Assembly (NCBI GenBank): GCA_944474755.1
Contig: OX104114.1
Span: forward strand, 80,214,623 to 80,278,622
Direction: 5' to 3'
Source of the DNA: Limnoperna fortunei
Taxonomy: Eukaryota; Mollusca; Bivalvia; Mytilida; Modiolidae
Length of the DNA: 64,000 bases
Shown here: positions 11,412-25,398 of the stretch, piece by piece
How the letters are laid out: each line of letters starts with the position of its first letter
Position numbering within the stretch: position 1 is the first letter of the stretch
Made by a program: the position numbers and the translations under genes
Notes under the pieces: model-generated
The model's database searches: none
The model's input: only the letters and a program-made list of their open reading frames with translations
What the model was told of the DNA's origin: nothing

Positions 11412-14400
11412 ATGACGGAATCTACTTTGTTGTGCTTAGTAATGCTAATAGGAATAGTAGGTAAGTATTTTTAGTTCTTTTTCGAATTTTCCCTGACTAA
11501 TACAAATTATTACTAACCAGCTAAGTAAAATGCATATGACAGTGTCCATACAATATATATCTAGTAACAACCCAAATACAGAAAAAAACAGGACCAATAC
11601 TGAAAACAGACCCAATATTGAAAACAGACGAAATACAAGAAAATCGGGCCCAATACATACTAATAGGATAAATAGAGGAATTTGTCATTTCTGGAAATTG
11701 ATATATAAATATTCATTATAAAAACAAACACATTTCCAATACCTAATTTCTGATTTGAATTTCAGATGGATTAAGTTGCAAACCTGATGTTTAACCTTCC
11801 AGATATCATACTAGTACATACTGTGGCACTTTTAAGAAAGGATAAATATAAATTTTAAAGTCGACATATACATATTATTACAGCAGAATTGTCAAGAAAA
11901 ACAATTACATTTTCTACTGAGTGCATTTCACATTAAATATATTTCACCTGTGCTATGTCCTCGGGGTAATAACGCTATCCTCGACCAAACATAGTTGCTA
12001 TTGAACATAATACAGGTCAAATATGAACACAGATATGTAATTGCACTATTATATAGGCTTACTCAAGGAAAAAAATTAAAATGCTACAGTTTGTTTAAAA
12101 CATGAAAATCTTGGGTTATTTTTGAAATTGTGTTAAAATTTATTTTCAATAAACCGAATAGGTATTGAGATGTTCGAAAAAATGATTGGCAAGTAAGCCA
12201 ATAATGTGTTTGGCATGTAATCTACTCGTGGGTTGGTCTTTCAGTGAATCATAGTGGCCACCCCTAGCTTGCAATACACTAATGCACTAACTGTGGCAGT
12301 AAAATTACCCTTGCTACATATGTACAATTTACATATTGAGATAAAAAAAAAGCCCGCTGTTTGTTTTTGAATCCCAGAACTATTTCTTTGTATATTTACT
12401 TTCAACTGTAAAAATCGAATAAAAGCAAAACTAAACTGCTAAACTAACTGTAAATTAATCAAAATGTCATACATGTACGTTCTAATATCTTATTCCCATG
12501 TGCACAGATTGAACTACGACTTGATGTTGTGGGAACAGGAATTAAATCAGGGTTTTGAAAAAAAGTTACATATAATTATAAGTACACGGTTATTGCTCAA
12601 AAGAAGAAAGAAACAAACAAAAACCACATCATTCAATATGACATTGCAGGTATAGTATACGCGGAATGTCAACCAGGCTGGCTACATCATGGTAATTCGT
12701 GTTACATTTTCAGTGATAATATGCTTTCAAGGGACGTTGCTCAGGTAAGTATCAATTTACTTAAATTTTAAAAAAGTTCAGTTATGCCCTATTTCCTGTT
12801 AATTTTTTAAAACTTAAAATTTAAATAAATTCGAATTACCCTTTTACGATTTTCTTATGAAACTATATAAAGCACCCAAATGACGGTATATAACAAACAA
12901 GATTATCTAACGAAGTTAATTGTCCCCACCGCTGTGTAAGATAGCATACAAAGTGTGAGAAACAAATGTTAAAAATATTTTTTTGATATCTTTTGTAATC
13001 GGAAATAATAGCAAGAATGTAATATTAAGATTATTTAGATTGGTAAATGCGAAAGATTACAGCAACTTACATGACATTAAAAGCCCAAGCCTTAGTGCAA
13101 AATTTGCTGTTAATTTTATTTCATATTAATAATTGAAAACTCATATATTAATTACAACTAACTTTCAAATCATTCTTTTCGGTGAGTCTAACGTAGATAT
13201 AGAATTATTTATATGTATTATGAAAAACGCAAACTGAAGGTTAACAGGCCTAAGTCCCATATCTCCAACAAAACTTGAAAAAATGAAGGTCAAATATGTA
13301 CATCTACACATTATAACAATAAATTCTACCATATATCAAAGCAATACATGAAGCGGTTTCAGCTAAGATGCGACCCAAATGATTGTACATGTATTGTATT
13401 ATATTGCGGAAGTGGTCAAAGTCCCATGACTCCTACGGAATTTAAGAAATCGTAATTTCGGTATAGTTTGCTCATATTTACATCATAACAATTCATCCAA
13501 TGATGAACAAATTATGGATTGTGATTAGAGATGGAGATACGTTACCTAGTAACAGTCTTGATGATGATAGAGAAAGCAACAGAAACCCTTACAGGCTGAC
13601 AAGTATGACAATAAGCATGCTTGAGAGTATATTTAGAAATCGTTATAGAAATACAGTCTGTGGTATTTCATTAGTCAGAAGGAAAATGGTCTCTCCGCAG
13701 ATTTAGGAAACTGATTAGACATTATCAGGGACAAATGTTGACGTAAACTTAAAAACACAAAGTAAGTGAAAAAAGCGACATGCCACTGCAGAAAATGTTT
13801 CAATTTTGACATCCCATTAGCGACCGGACAATGAGACGTCTCCAAACCAACACGTCTATCCAGCAGCGAAAAATAAAACAGATGGAAGGTCTGGTAAGTT
13901 AGGGATGTCGAAGTCAGTTGTAAACATTCTATATGAGTAGGAGAAATTATTTAAATATTTTAGCAGGAAGTTTCTACTGAGAAATGACAGAACATTCTAC
14001 GGATCACGAATAAATAATCAATGCATATATCTACAGGTTACTTTTGAACGTAGTGTTCTTTGTAGATTGAACATAAATAAAAAATATTCATTGAATGCAT
14101 TTGAACCCCGTTTAAGGGCTATTTTCTGAGTTTTTTTCACTTTACAGGATGTATGTAAAGGGTTCCATGGTTATCTAGCTGAAGTGGAAACACAATCTGA
14201 ATCTGATTACCTCGAGGCCATGACTAGACCAAGTGGTAAAAGTATGTATCTATGCAATACGTCGTTTTCAAGATATAATCCCTCTCGTTAAAGCAGATGG
14301 AAATTGTAATGCTGATCAGGTTACGTCATAAAAAAATTTGACCACTTTTAGTTAAAAATGCATGGAAACATTTGATACGAAGTGGGACGGCGTAAAAAAG

Positions 14401-17400
14401 ACGATGGAAAACAAAACCTGTGCTGTGTTGTACCGGAGTAAATAGCTAACACTAATCATAAATTTATGGGAGGGAGTAAAGTTTCATTCTGTTTTATGCC
14501 GTTTTACACCCGATGTTTAAAGACGGAGTGTTGAGGAAAGTGCCCTTAATTGAATCATGTGATACCATAATAGGATACATCTAACTACCTATCTTGAAAA
14601 CGGCGTATTACATATTAAATTCAAAACTATTAAATGAAACACATTCTAACGAATGAAGTCATGAACAATACAAAAATCTAATATTTATATATTATAACTC
14701 AATTGCTAATAAACATACTTTGACAAAATATTTGCCCAAATGATTTAAGTTATATTTGATCATGTTCAGTTGTAGAGAAGCATTGATATCATTTTGTTTG
14801 TTTTGTTGGAATGATTTTTAACGCCACTTTCAGCAATTCCATAGCTCCATCATGGCGTCCAGTTTTTGTTGGGTTAGGAAGCCAGAGTACCCAAATAAAA
14901 CCCCCAACCTTCAGTAGTAATACTGGCAATCCTTGTAAATTAATGTTGGAGTCGAGAACACCTTACCCGCAGTGAGACTCGAACCCGCAACCTCAGTGTT
15001 GACAGACCACTTGATCAAGAGTGAACGAACTACCTAAACTCGGCCACCGATGCCCAAACATCATTGATATATGCAATTTAAAGATAAAACGTGTCTGATT
15101 TTGGTATTTATGTAAAGCACGATATACTTTAGAACCAACAGTTTAAAAACGCCAACATAAACATAAACACTGTTTTTCAGTATCATTCAGGTAACGATAT
15201 AATAAGAAAGGCAACATATACAAACAAATAAATTACTCCAAATTTTCAACATTATTTTAAACAGAGAAAAAAATCACAATCACACTCTTATTGGGCACAC
15301 TCTTTTTTCAGATTAAAGAATATGAAAATTTAAAAATTATTTAATTAAAGACCACAGCATATAGGTAACTTTACCTCAAAGTCAATAAAAAACAAAAAAA
15401 TAAGCTAGTAGCACAGCACGGACCATTTACGCATTTACTCGATATATTTATTAACACTCATGCAGAATGCTCTATGATTACGTTATGTAAAAGTGACTGC
15501 TCCAGCGTTTGTAAAGCTTGCTGTTTGTGTTCAAACATGCTAATTTGGATAAGGGGGAACAGTTACCTTCAAATTGAATTCGTCTTTTAATCAATAGTAG
15601 CTTAACCTTTTTGATCTCTAGGATGTTGTATAAAAATATCTACGGAGGTTTTTTGTTGGCTGAATTTGAAGTATCCTCGCATGAAGTTGCGTTTTCGTTT
15701 CGATTGAGTTTCCGAAAGTGTGTCATTTATGAACAAGGCTCGCCACAGTTGAAATTATTCTGACAACTACTTCCAGTAAATGGAATGCGTTTCCATGCAC
15801 GGTCGTGTCAAACCACACGTAAATTGGTACATTTTGACTATTCACTTAATTAAAGCCGATGAGCAACAACTGGTACACGGCATTGGAATCCTGCGCTAAA
15901 GTCTCTTATCGCTATTTTGCTTTGTGCGATATTATCCCATCTCAATCTACTAGCGAGAGATGGGTCCATCTCACCTCGTTCAGTAAACATTTTAACGTCA
16001 CTGTCGGCTTACGATGGGATATTACCTAGAAAATGTTTCTCATTAAAAAAAACGTAAATTATCTATAATTACTCATTCTCGGACCGTTATACAAGCTTTC
16101 AAGCCATATAACGCAATTTTATACTCATATGTAGCAAATAAGATTGTTTAGGGCGATAACTATTTGTTCTTTGAAATACATGTATTAATTAATTTTTTTT
16201 TATGGTAGCTTAGAATCTGTTAGAAATAAATGTACCTGAGATATATTTTGTATACAATACAATATTATCAAATGATAGATAATCAAATGAATTTACATAT
16301 TATTCACAGTTTTCTTTCCTTCAGCTGACCATCAATTTATATTCTATTATGTTAGGCTATTGGTTAGGTGGTAAAGACGATGTCACTGAAGGTCATTGGT
16401 ACTGGTCTAAAAGTCATCATCCGTTCGAATTTGTAGACTGGTATCCTGGTGAACCAAATAATAAGGACAACGTAGAAGATTGTTTTCACCTATTTTCATA
16501 TGAATGGCAACACTGGAATGACGCTGTATGTGCAAGTGAACAAAATTTCATATGCGAAACAAGGTTCGTCCTTACTTTGTATGAAAAACTAAATTTTTAT
16601 TTCTTGACACGTATGTGAAAAACCTATATCTAATCTAACACAAGTTATCCCATTATACGTATTGTTAAGTAATTTAGGTTTTGTCGTCACTGCATAGAGG
16701 CAGATATTTATGACCCAATACTATAGGAAATAAGGTCGGTTTTGAAAGAATTATGACTTTCAAGCGATTGTTCATATATACCTCTAATTTTAAGCTAAAC
16801 GCGTTTCTCCATACTCGCCCCAGGGGGTCTGGAATCATACCCATAAAGAAAGAGCTCTACGTATACAAACACATTATTGTTCGTCAGTTGGGGAAGCTTA
16901 ATCCTAGTCCTATTTTAGAAACAACACACTCAGCGGGTTAAATATCCCTTAAGGCAAGGTTTTTGCATGTGGTAAAGATTTTTTGAACGTATAGTATTTA
17001 CATTCCATCTCATGTTGTCATTAAAATTGTTTAGTTAAAACATAAGAATTTATTCTTCGCAATTTTTCGACACCTGAATATCGCATTGAAAGACATCTCG
17101 AAAGATTGACTTTTAAGGTTATGCAAAAATCATGAAAAAAACCCATAAATCAATGAACAAAATTAGACGTCGGCACCATCTGTAAACACAAGCTGTAAAA
17201 TATATCCACAAAGATAATAGTTGCACCATATAGAAATATGTTTCTGTTAAACAATCAAAAATGTTTATGTCGAAACGTTTTAATCCATGAACTAAGCTTT
17301 TATGCTTAATGTATAAAAGCGTTCTGAATGGCACAGTGTTCAGACGAAAATATTAAATCAGTTTTCTTCTGTCTTCTTTGAATGATATTTATCTTATGTT

Positions 17401-17428
17401 TTGTTTATTTTTTAGTTTTGCGAGCTGA
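11412..17428 (+). CDS. C-type lectin A, complete five-exon gene
   Basis: Exons 11412-11460, 12650-12744, 14148-14241, 16356-16563 and 17416-17428 join in phases 1, 0, 1, 2 into 152 codons. Residues 1-21 form a hydrophobic signal peptide ending VYA. The rest is one long-form carbohydrate-recognition domain: cysteines 23, 34, 51, 122, 138 and 146, WLGG at 82-85, EPN at 112-114 and WND at 133-135. EPN is the classical signature for mannose-type binding, and WND completes the calcium-2 site. The protein is predicted to be a secreted, calcium-dependent sugar-binding lectin, as in perlucin-like or immune lectins of bivalves. Exon 5 is tiny (FAS then TGA) and is placed by analogy with copy D; without that splice, exon 4 reads through to a stop at 16616-16618. 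Residue 44 is Arg where the paralogues have Trp. A SINE lies in intron 3. Confidence 0.85.
14796..15056 (-). mobile_element. tRNA-headed SINE in intron 3 of lectin A, minus strand
   Basis: Reading the minus strand: a head with atcggtggccgag, GTCTGTCAACACTGAGG, GCGGGTTCGAGTCTC, a centre with ggattgccag, and the tail GCTGAAAGTGGCGTTAAAA. A few small deletions separate it from the copy at 7250-7500. Confidence 0.8.
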
Positions 17429-17627
17429 GATCCATGACATGGTCAATTTATTTTCACATCCTCTATAGAAATAGATCTAGCTCACAGCAAATAAAAAGCA
17501 TTATAAGTCTTATTTGTCTTACAATTATAAAAGTGGCCAACTAATCCATGGTACAATTATTTATATCGTAGAGATTTATTATATAAGCGTGGTATTATAC
17601 AATTATATCCTTCAATATAGGTCGATA

Positions 17628-18010
17628 TGTTTGTTGTACCTAGGTTGATGTTATCTCTCTAGCAGTTCTATGGTCGTCACCATGACTTCATTAACTCTCC
17701 TCGTTAAGGAGAAATCAATCTCTTAAATGCGATCGGACATTTTAGCTGAGTCATATGCATTGTTTTATATTACTGGTTTTGACTTTTTCTAGACATAACA
17801 ATGATCGAATAACTCGACGGGTGTCTAATTAGAGGCAAGCACCGATTACTCGTCCGGAGCAGCTTAGTGCACCCATGGTTTTTATTGGGTTCCAGTTTTT
17901 CTCTTTCTGTTTAAGTGTTTTTAGTTTCTGTGTCTGTCTATGTCTGTCTATATCCGGGTTTGAAACTGTCCCATGACTTTTGGCTCTTGTTGTTTGGCCG
18001 GTTTTCTTTG
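17628..18010 (+). mobile_element. 3' end of a GIPMGTNC-type retroelement
   Basis: It matches, base by base with many changes, the segment 26354-26710 that follows the RT reading frame: GTACCTAGGTTGATGTTATC, ttctatggtcgtcaccatga, a CTCGACG-GTGTCTAATTAGAGGC block and TGCACCCATGGTTTTTATTG. Only the last codons of the RT (a FYGRHHD motif) and the 3' untranslated part are present, as expected for a 5'-truncated retrocopy. The short frames on both strands here are not genes. Confidence 0.7.
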
Positions 18011-18177
18011 CTTTTTTATACAAGTAATGTAACGAAATTTTGTTCAGTGTTTCTTTCTCGATGGTTTGTTGTCTTATCTTCCAAAAATGGACCTTCAATG
18101 TTTTGATATCTGCTAAACATATAAAATTCAAATGATTTATTCATTAAAAAACAAACAAATACAACACATTAAATTTT

Positions 18178-18390
18178 TATACCCCCTCTTTGAAGGTGAG
18201 GGGTATACTGTATGTAACAGTCTGTCGCAGTTTTCTAAGCAACTATAGGTTGCAATATGATATTTGCATATCTCTATCCTAAAGTACCATATGATGTATT
18301 GCGATTTTATGGTTCTTGGTCATCTACTACTTGTTTACCGAATACTTTTTGTAAAAGCGGGGGCATCACTAGTGAGCATTACCTCACATA
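18178..18390. repeat. Dispersed repeat beginning with CCCCTC / GAGGGG hairpin
   Basis: Starts with accccctctttgaaggtgag and continues through tgtcgcagttttctaagc. The start forms a short hairpin. The wording resembles a repeat I know from bivalve genomes, but this is recognition from memory only. Confidence 0.35.
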
Positions 18391-21239
18391 TTCACTTGTT
18401 CTGAAATTTTCAAAATGTAAATAAAAGTATAGGAGACTTTCCACGAAAATAGAAGATTGGCTATTTAAAATTTAAGGGGAATTCAAATAATTTCAACAAA
18501 TTTAGAAATAGCTGTGCAATATCATTTTTCTAAATTTAACATTGCAACATCATGCATATTAAAAAAAAACCTTTCACAATACAGTATGCCATGTGACAGG
18601 GTTAACAATCGATCAATTTTATGAAAAATATTAAGTACATGTAATAATAAAATGATAATAACAAATTCTAATTAGATCGAAATGCAAATGCATAGCCAAA
18701 ATGAAAAAAGTAAAAAAGGGAGCAAACAAATAAAGTCAGAAAACAGAAAATAATAGGAGCACGTCAAACCTGAGTAAAAACTGTAGCGGAACATAGAGTT
18801 CCAAAAGAGTAAGTATTGACTTCTTAACATGTGATTGACTGATTAGTTGGTTTCTAACATCCAGCATGCAATATTTTCGCTATATTCAGGATGTACACAA
18901 TTCCCTGAGATTGCTCACATCAATAATCACAACCCCGTTTTATATAATAAAAATGCAAACTCATACAATTATATAAAGAAATATGCATATAAAATGAAAA
19001 AATAAAAACTATTAAAAGGATAAGAACACTTTATTTATTTTAATGTTCACATCACCGGACATTGAAAGTAACCATACATAACATAAATTATGTTTTGCTG
19101 TATAAGTAAATTTCTTTTAAAAGCTGTAAAACCATGTCAACAGAGATAGATAAAAAGCTAGTTTAAGACGTACCACTGTAAAACCATTTCCGAATGCAGA
19201 CTACACCAATACAGTTAATCAAGATATACCTATTATATAGACTAGTGCATTACAAAGGTTTTAAATACAACAAAGTGTCATCATGGTATGGCTGAGGCGA
19301 CAATATTTAAAACAACCTGGTCTTGGCGACCTGTAAAACAAGTATAACTATTTTTGTGCAGTATCGGCTGGATCTCAGGAAGATCCCAAATACTCGGCAT
19401 CAAAGTAAAAATAAAGCTAAAAAAGGGCTTTTTAAAAATCATTAAAAGTAACAGAACAGTGAATATTTTTATTATTGGGCCCATGATCCAGGACTTTGTT
19501 TCTATGAATTCTTACACGAATGGGCATTTAGAAAAAACAGCATCTTTACCCACAGAAAACTGAGGAAAAAATAAAAAGGGATTTCGTCTTCAAATGTTTC
19601 AACGAAAAATACATGATAATGAGGCTGAACAGATAATAACCATACGTTAGTCCGACGAAGCAACAATCTTTAATGTAACAAGAATGGCATGCTCTTCTGA
19701 TCTAAATACATAGGATACAGATAGAATATCAATACGCTTCCTGAAGATAACGACTAAAACAACTTTATAGAAGTCCTTCGATCCGTCTTTATACCCTGCA
19801 CGATAGTCAAGATATCATGATATATTGTTGTATTAATAGGGGACTAGCGTCGGACTTTTAAATATTCTTAGATAACATTTTGGATTTAACAAAGAGGATT
19901 TTTTTGCAGTTTGAATAGTGTATATTATCTTCTTAATGAGGTTTTAATTCTAAGGACATACGATGCTTTTTCGAAGAATTAAAAACCACTGTCCATTGTA
20001 CATTTTACATTTCTTAGTAAATATAAATGCAGTGGACGTTCAATATTAAAAGGCTTATTAGGATGGTATGCATTTGTCGAAGTCTTGGCAATATTCTAAT
20101 CATCGAGATATGCTTTTTATTGCATCCTAACATTGACTTAAAAATGCCATTAAAAGACTCATAATCGAGTCGTTCTCTACAAAATTCTTCAAAGAAAACC
20201 GAATTATGTTGTACTAGAAAAAGAACAGATTCTAGTAAAATGGGAAAATGATTTATGCCACAATCGTCAAGAAAAATTTCATGAAAAGTTGGACAGGAGG
20301 GGAGGGCTTGCTATTGTAAGATTAACTACTGAAAAAGGCATTCCCAGGATGTGAATTTATATTTGAGGATTCTTACTAACTTACTTACCTTTGTCCTTTA
20401 TTTGTTTGCAATGTTAAATTTCATAAACCGCTTTTTATGTTCTAGTGTATTAAACAAGCACTTTCATGATAAATTACCAGGAAACAACAGTATCAGTAAA
20501 AACATATTTATTTTTATTTTCTCGGGCAGTTCTTACACTACTGCCTCTTTCAGGGCCCAGGTTCTGGAAGATAACTAGACAGAGTTTTACGCTTAATCCT
20601 ATTTTAACCGATGCCATCATGTTGGGACAACTTTTCGAGAATACAACTTTCTCAAGGCCTTCTCCTCATTATTGTTCTCCTAACTGCAGCAGATGTGCAG
20701 TAACGAATTACGCCAGAAACAAAGATATGACGCCATAGCTGATTCCTCCATTTTTTTCGCTGGAAAGACCGTTGAAAACTTGTCTGTTGGTGTTGGGTGT
20801 ATGAAAAGGTCCTACGTCTGGTCTTACCGACAGGTAATCAACGACTGACTGCACCAGCACTTATTGTTCGCTGGTGTGTTCTGACAGTATTACTGCAGTT
20901 TTTGGTAGTCGATTCATAAGTTTTCAAATTTGTTCCCCCAAGTGTATCTTACGAGAGGCCAATGTAGAGTCCATTCAAGCAAAACTGTCATAAAATTAAA
21001 ACTTTTAAAAAATAAAAAAAAACGTTTAACGAAAATTCGACGTTGAGTGAGCTGTATATTTAAATATATTTAGTGTAAACATATGTTAATCATGATAATG
21101 AACATAGTAAATACATCGTATTCAATGTAAGGATCCGGAAACAAGACACAGACTTATTTTAATCCGTTTCCTATAGTTACACTGTAATTACATTAATAAT
21201 ACTCAAAGGATCAAAACTATGTACAACATAAGCAAATAT
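18391..21239. other. Intergenic stretch, no gene seen
   Basis: Short open frames only, none with recognisable protein features. At 19221-19275 a decayed copy of the lectin promoter is visible (ATTATATAGACTAGTGCATT compared with the TATA region of gene A), without a following signal-peptide exon. A CACCAGC..GCTGGTG hairpin lies near 20856. Confidence 0.45.
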
Positions 21240-22960
21240 TTAATCTAATCGCTTTGTACTAAGTATATATTATGGAACTGTAAAAAATAAGTTAACATTT
21301 TCTTCATATGAGAGGTCAGGTGAGCAATATAAAAGTGTATGAACGGGTAAATTGTTAACAACGTTTCTAAGATAATGTTGGCGTTGTTGAATGAAAAGCG
21401 GGCAGTGCAATAGGTAGCGGTTTGTTTTCTCAACCACTCCACAGTGACAAGGGGCGAATTAACTAAGTTTTTAACGAACACATCCCGATTTAGGTAGCTA
21501 CATTCCGTTCGTTATCTTGAATGAAATATTTGTGCTATTATCTTCCCGAAAAATAGGGCCTTCCTCTTGGCAGACTTATAAGGTGAAATTGACGCATTTA
21601 GCTTCGTGTATTTAGATATCAAATTTCAAGACCGTACAGCTGAAGGCACAAAATAGTTTGAACTTAGTGTTGTTCTGTTTCGAACATATGAGAAATGGTG
21701 GATCTATTACTAGTGTTATGGCTGTGGATATCACTTAGTGAGAACGGTATTAGGTCAGAAAGGTATGGAGGGGTCACACGATTTTATAGAAGTCAGTCAG
21801 TCTATGAGATTATATTCGCTTTCCAACCAACCTGTCTCAATATAAAGTTTTTCAAGGGAGACTAATTATGTTGCTCTTTTTACTATCCTGGCGGCCTCAA
21901 CATGTACCGTTTCCACATTGTCTATAAATGTTTTTACATTAAAATCCAATATTACATTCACATGTTTAAATAGAGTACGGATATAGGTTGGATAAATAGT
22001 TTCTAATATTCTGCGATCGAGGATAAATTAAAATTTTCGTATGACATTTAGATGTTTATATGTCATTTCTTTTATAAATTCGATGTTTATTCCGTGTATC
22101 ATCAATTGATATATATTCTTCAAGATGTTGTGACAGGATACTTCACTCACCAGTACGTTATTCATTTAAAGATTCGGATGGTCTGGCTTGTTAAGTCTCC
22201 GTGTTATGGTCATTGTTATTTGAGGGTTGAAGCTAACTTACCATTTAGAAGACCATGTTTGTATTTTTTCAATATCACTATTCAAAATATTTGCTGCTAC
22301 AACCGGACTATCTACTATAAATAAAGACTAGTGTCGTCAGCAAATAATTTGATAGTTGACTGAATAATTATCAGTTACAATAGCATTAATAAAGACTATA
22401 AAAATACGAGGCCCCGGATACACTCTTGAATACACGAGCTTTTATAATACCCCAATCAGATGACGAACTATTTGTTACTACCCTTTGTTTCCTTCCCGAT
22501 AAATGATTTGCTACCGATTTTAATAAGTGCCTTTGATACCCGATGCCTCTAGTTTACACAACAATCTTCGATGCCAAACTCTATCAAATTCTTTACTGAT
22601 ATAACAAAATACCACCCTTACTTCTTTCCCATCATCTTACGCTTTTCCAAAGTCGTTCATTATTATTAGTAGTTGATTTATAGAAGAATGCCCTGGGGTA
22701 AAACTAGACTGATTTATTGTGATCGTTTGATTAATACGTAGATAATTGTAGATACCTTTGTAGATACATCTTTACATGACTTTACCAACTACACTGATAA
22801 GTGAAATAGTTTATAATTTCTATAGTCACTCGGCGGGTCTTTTTTAAAACGGGTGTTACATTGACATTTTTCAATGTAGTTGGATATATGGCAACTGTTA
22901 ATGACAAATTGAACAGTTTACATAACGGCTACTTTAGTACAGCAGAGGCTTTTTTAAGAG
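21240..22960 (-). pseudogene. Non-LTR retrotransposon (LINE) ORF2, RT and C-terminal part, broken
   Basis: Minus-strand reading in several frames gives the ordered landmarks of a Jockey/CR1-type reverse transcriptase. ISKEFDRVWHRRLLC is at about 22557-22600, LSGRKQRVVTNSSSSDWG follows, and the catalytic IKLFADDTSLY has its FADD at 22333-22344. Then come LEAAR-like and YLSDLIPFSLSDIHSH-like stretches, and a C-terminal part (FVKNLVNSPLVTVEWLRKQ) that ends near 21245. Stops and frameshifts break it many times, for example right after SLYL, so it cannot be active. The endonuclease domain expected before the RT is not visible, and only about 0.7 kb separates it from ORF1, so an internal deletion is likely. 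Confidence 0.75.
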
Positions 22961-23659
22961 TCGTGATCTTATGCAATCTGCTTTAGATATGTCAATGGAA
23001 TTAAGAATTTAGTATGTCTCCAACCTCGTTTTCTGTAATGTAGATGGAAGTAAATCCGTCAGAGTGTCGGGTATGTCCGCTGTGTGACGATTTGTACGTT
23101 AATACAGACGGGATGTGAGTCCTAGTTTTGAGCTTGTATTTATTATTTTATTTTATTTTTTTATTATTATAAGTTTTTTTAACAAAAGAACTGTATACCA
23201 AAAGAGATAAATAAACATGATTGTATATTGTGAGGTCTAAACTAGGGATTGTACTAATGAGTGCTTCATTTATACAATTTATTATCGTGATCAAGAAACT
23301 GAATGACTCTAGAATACATGTATATTTGGAACAATAGTTTGTTAAATGTAATTTGGTTTTTTGTATCTTAGTGCCTATTGTTATAAGATTTAATTATTCG
23401 TTATTTAAAATAGGAAGTAAAGATGCGAACTGTTCATTTATTATAATGTCACTTGTTAAGGACCAATGAAAACACAGTGGTTAATTGATTGACATCCTTG
23501 ATCTAGAATGGACTCTTCTACCATACTATCAATTACAGACAAGTACAATTGCGCTTATAATAAGCAATATAAAACAAAATTAAACAGATATGCAATTTAT
23601 GTACACTTGTGTAAGTTTTCTGATGTAATTATTAATTTAAGCAGGAAACCTTCAGTTAA

Positions 23660-24400
23660 ATTCATCTGGGAGCGTGAATGTTAGGTCAACCTGACTAGCG
23701 AACTGTACAAATGTAGTTATGGTGCTGACATCATGACAATTGTCGTCTTTGTCGATTACACAGATTTGGCCATTTGTCGTCTAAACGGATTTTATCTTTT
23801 TTCTTTTGTGTAGCGTTCGACTGTGGTAAAACAGTTTGTTCATTTACGTAGTAAGATCCTCGTTAATATCAACCGAACTAAATTGATTTGAGGTTTTTGG
23901 GGTTTTTCCTACAATTCAATATGGGAAACTTAACATTTGGCTCCGACAAACGGACGATAATTTGTCTTGGTTGAGAGCTACCAGCTTGGTTGACAACACG
24001 CTTCCCTACCCAGTTGGAACGTTCAATATAGTCTTCCTTGTAATCAGGGTATATTTTTGGGATGATTGACCTTACTATAACAGTTGTTTCGGTCTTGTTA
24101 GTTATTTCTGAGATTATTGACTTTACTATAACAGTTTTTTGGTCTTGTCAGTGGATTCATGGATGCCAGATATTCTGATAAGACTTCTATGCCCGTATTG
24201 TTCGACCAAGTCTAGGTCCTCTCGAAGTTTTCTATTTTCATCTTGTAATATTTCTATTTCTTTACTAGAGGTTGGGTATATGAGTGAATAAGATCTGTTA
24301 TGTCGGATAAAATGGCGCTTTTAACAGCGTCTGCTATTTTTTGTATGTCATCGAAAATCTAAACTAGTTGAGGGACAACAGAATGCACCATTTCATGAAT
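23660..24400 (-). pseudogene. LINE ORF1, broken
   Basis: Minus-strand reading gives an acidic N-terminal part (ANDLSDSIHEMVHSVVPQL, then KIADAVKSAILSDITDLIH), a coiled-coil-like stretch (EILQDENRKLREDLDLVEQY in shifted frames), a basic segment (ERSNWVGKRV and PRQIIVRL) and a C-terminal TNGQICVIDKDDNCHDVST. This is the coiled coil, RNA-recognition and C-terminal order of L1-like ORF1 proteins. It lies upstream of the RT remnant in the same orientation, so both belong to one element. Several stops and frameshifts are present. Its 5' end abuts the inverted-repeat element starting at 24429. Confidence 0.65.
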
Positions 24401-24428
24401 TGAGTCACTGAGATCGTTTGCTTCTAAC

Positions 24429-24930
24429 ACACGCCGGGTATTCGGACACACAGAACAGGGTGGGACACAAAAGAACGGGTGAGATTGATGAAAACATCGT
24501 GTTCAGGTAGGTGTGTTATTTTCATTCTGAACGTATTGAAATAGGATTAAAGACAGAAATAAGTTTATAACGTCGTTTGTATGTCCCTTAACTACCAGTA
24601 CACCAAGTATTGTCTGTTTTTACTGGAGAAATAATCCACAGGAACGCCATGAACACGGAAATTACTTCGGAAAAAGTAGATTTCCAACTTTCGTTGATTG
24701 TAACTCCTCGCGAAGAGCAAGTTACAAAGTTTTTATGGTCAATATAGATACCCCAATGCATAATTGATTATCTTTGAAAAGTTGAACTTCTAATTCGACG
24801 TATTAAGCACAGTATTCTTCATTATCCAAACATACTAGGCGGAATTTTGACACAACGGACCGCGGGTGAGGACACTTTGGAACGCGGGTGTGTGCTCCTT
24901 AGAGAACACAACGAACCGGGTGAAAATGCT
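24429..24930 (+). repeat. Left arm of the long inverted repeat
   Basis: Pairs with 28240-28746. Shared landmarks include cggacacacagaacagggtg, taatccacaggaacg, taccccaatgcat and cggaccgcgggtga. The arm ends with two further GACAC/GGGTG motifs. Confidence 0.7.
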
Positions 24931-25398
24931 TATATTTTTTTATTTAAACTGTTTCGTCCCCTTTCTATTATTGTAATGAGCAACCGTATATTTTCTTTTC
25001 AAGAATAGAAGAGGAACAATGTTTATCCTGCAATCCTTCGATTAGAGCAGCTTTAAATTTTGTATGTGTTTCACTGCCACTGGCTATGAAACGAGTTTTA
25101 GCCCCGCCCACTTTAAGAACTACTTTTGTGTATTGCAGTAATGTACTTGTTTGACCTTTCTTGCAAATGTAAACAAATCGGAATGATGCAATCGCGCAAA
25201 TACGTGTTTTTGTTTTAATCCATAAATAAATATATTATTTTCATCTGTGTTGGTTTTTTCTCTTCTACAACAAACGCTTCAAACAACCTAAATTAAAAGT
25301 ATTATGGCGCAACCCTGCAAATCCAGACCATGAATGTCTATTTATTTTGCAACTACCGGTTCAAAAACGACACTACGAATAGCAAAGCTTTGTTTAAG

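Noticed and set aside
16753..16941. 62-codon frame downstream of lectin exon 4
   Set aside because: It lies in intron 4 of gene A and has no splice context or paralogue in gene D.
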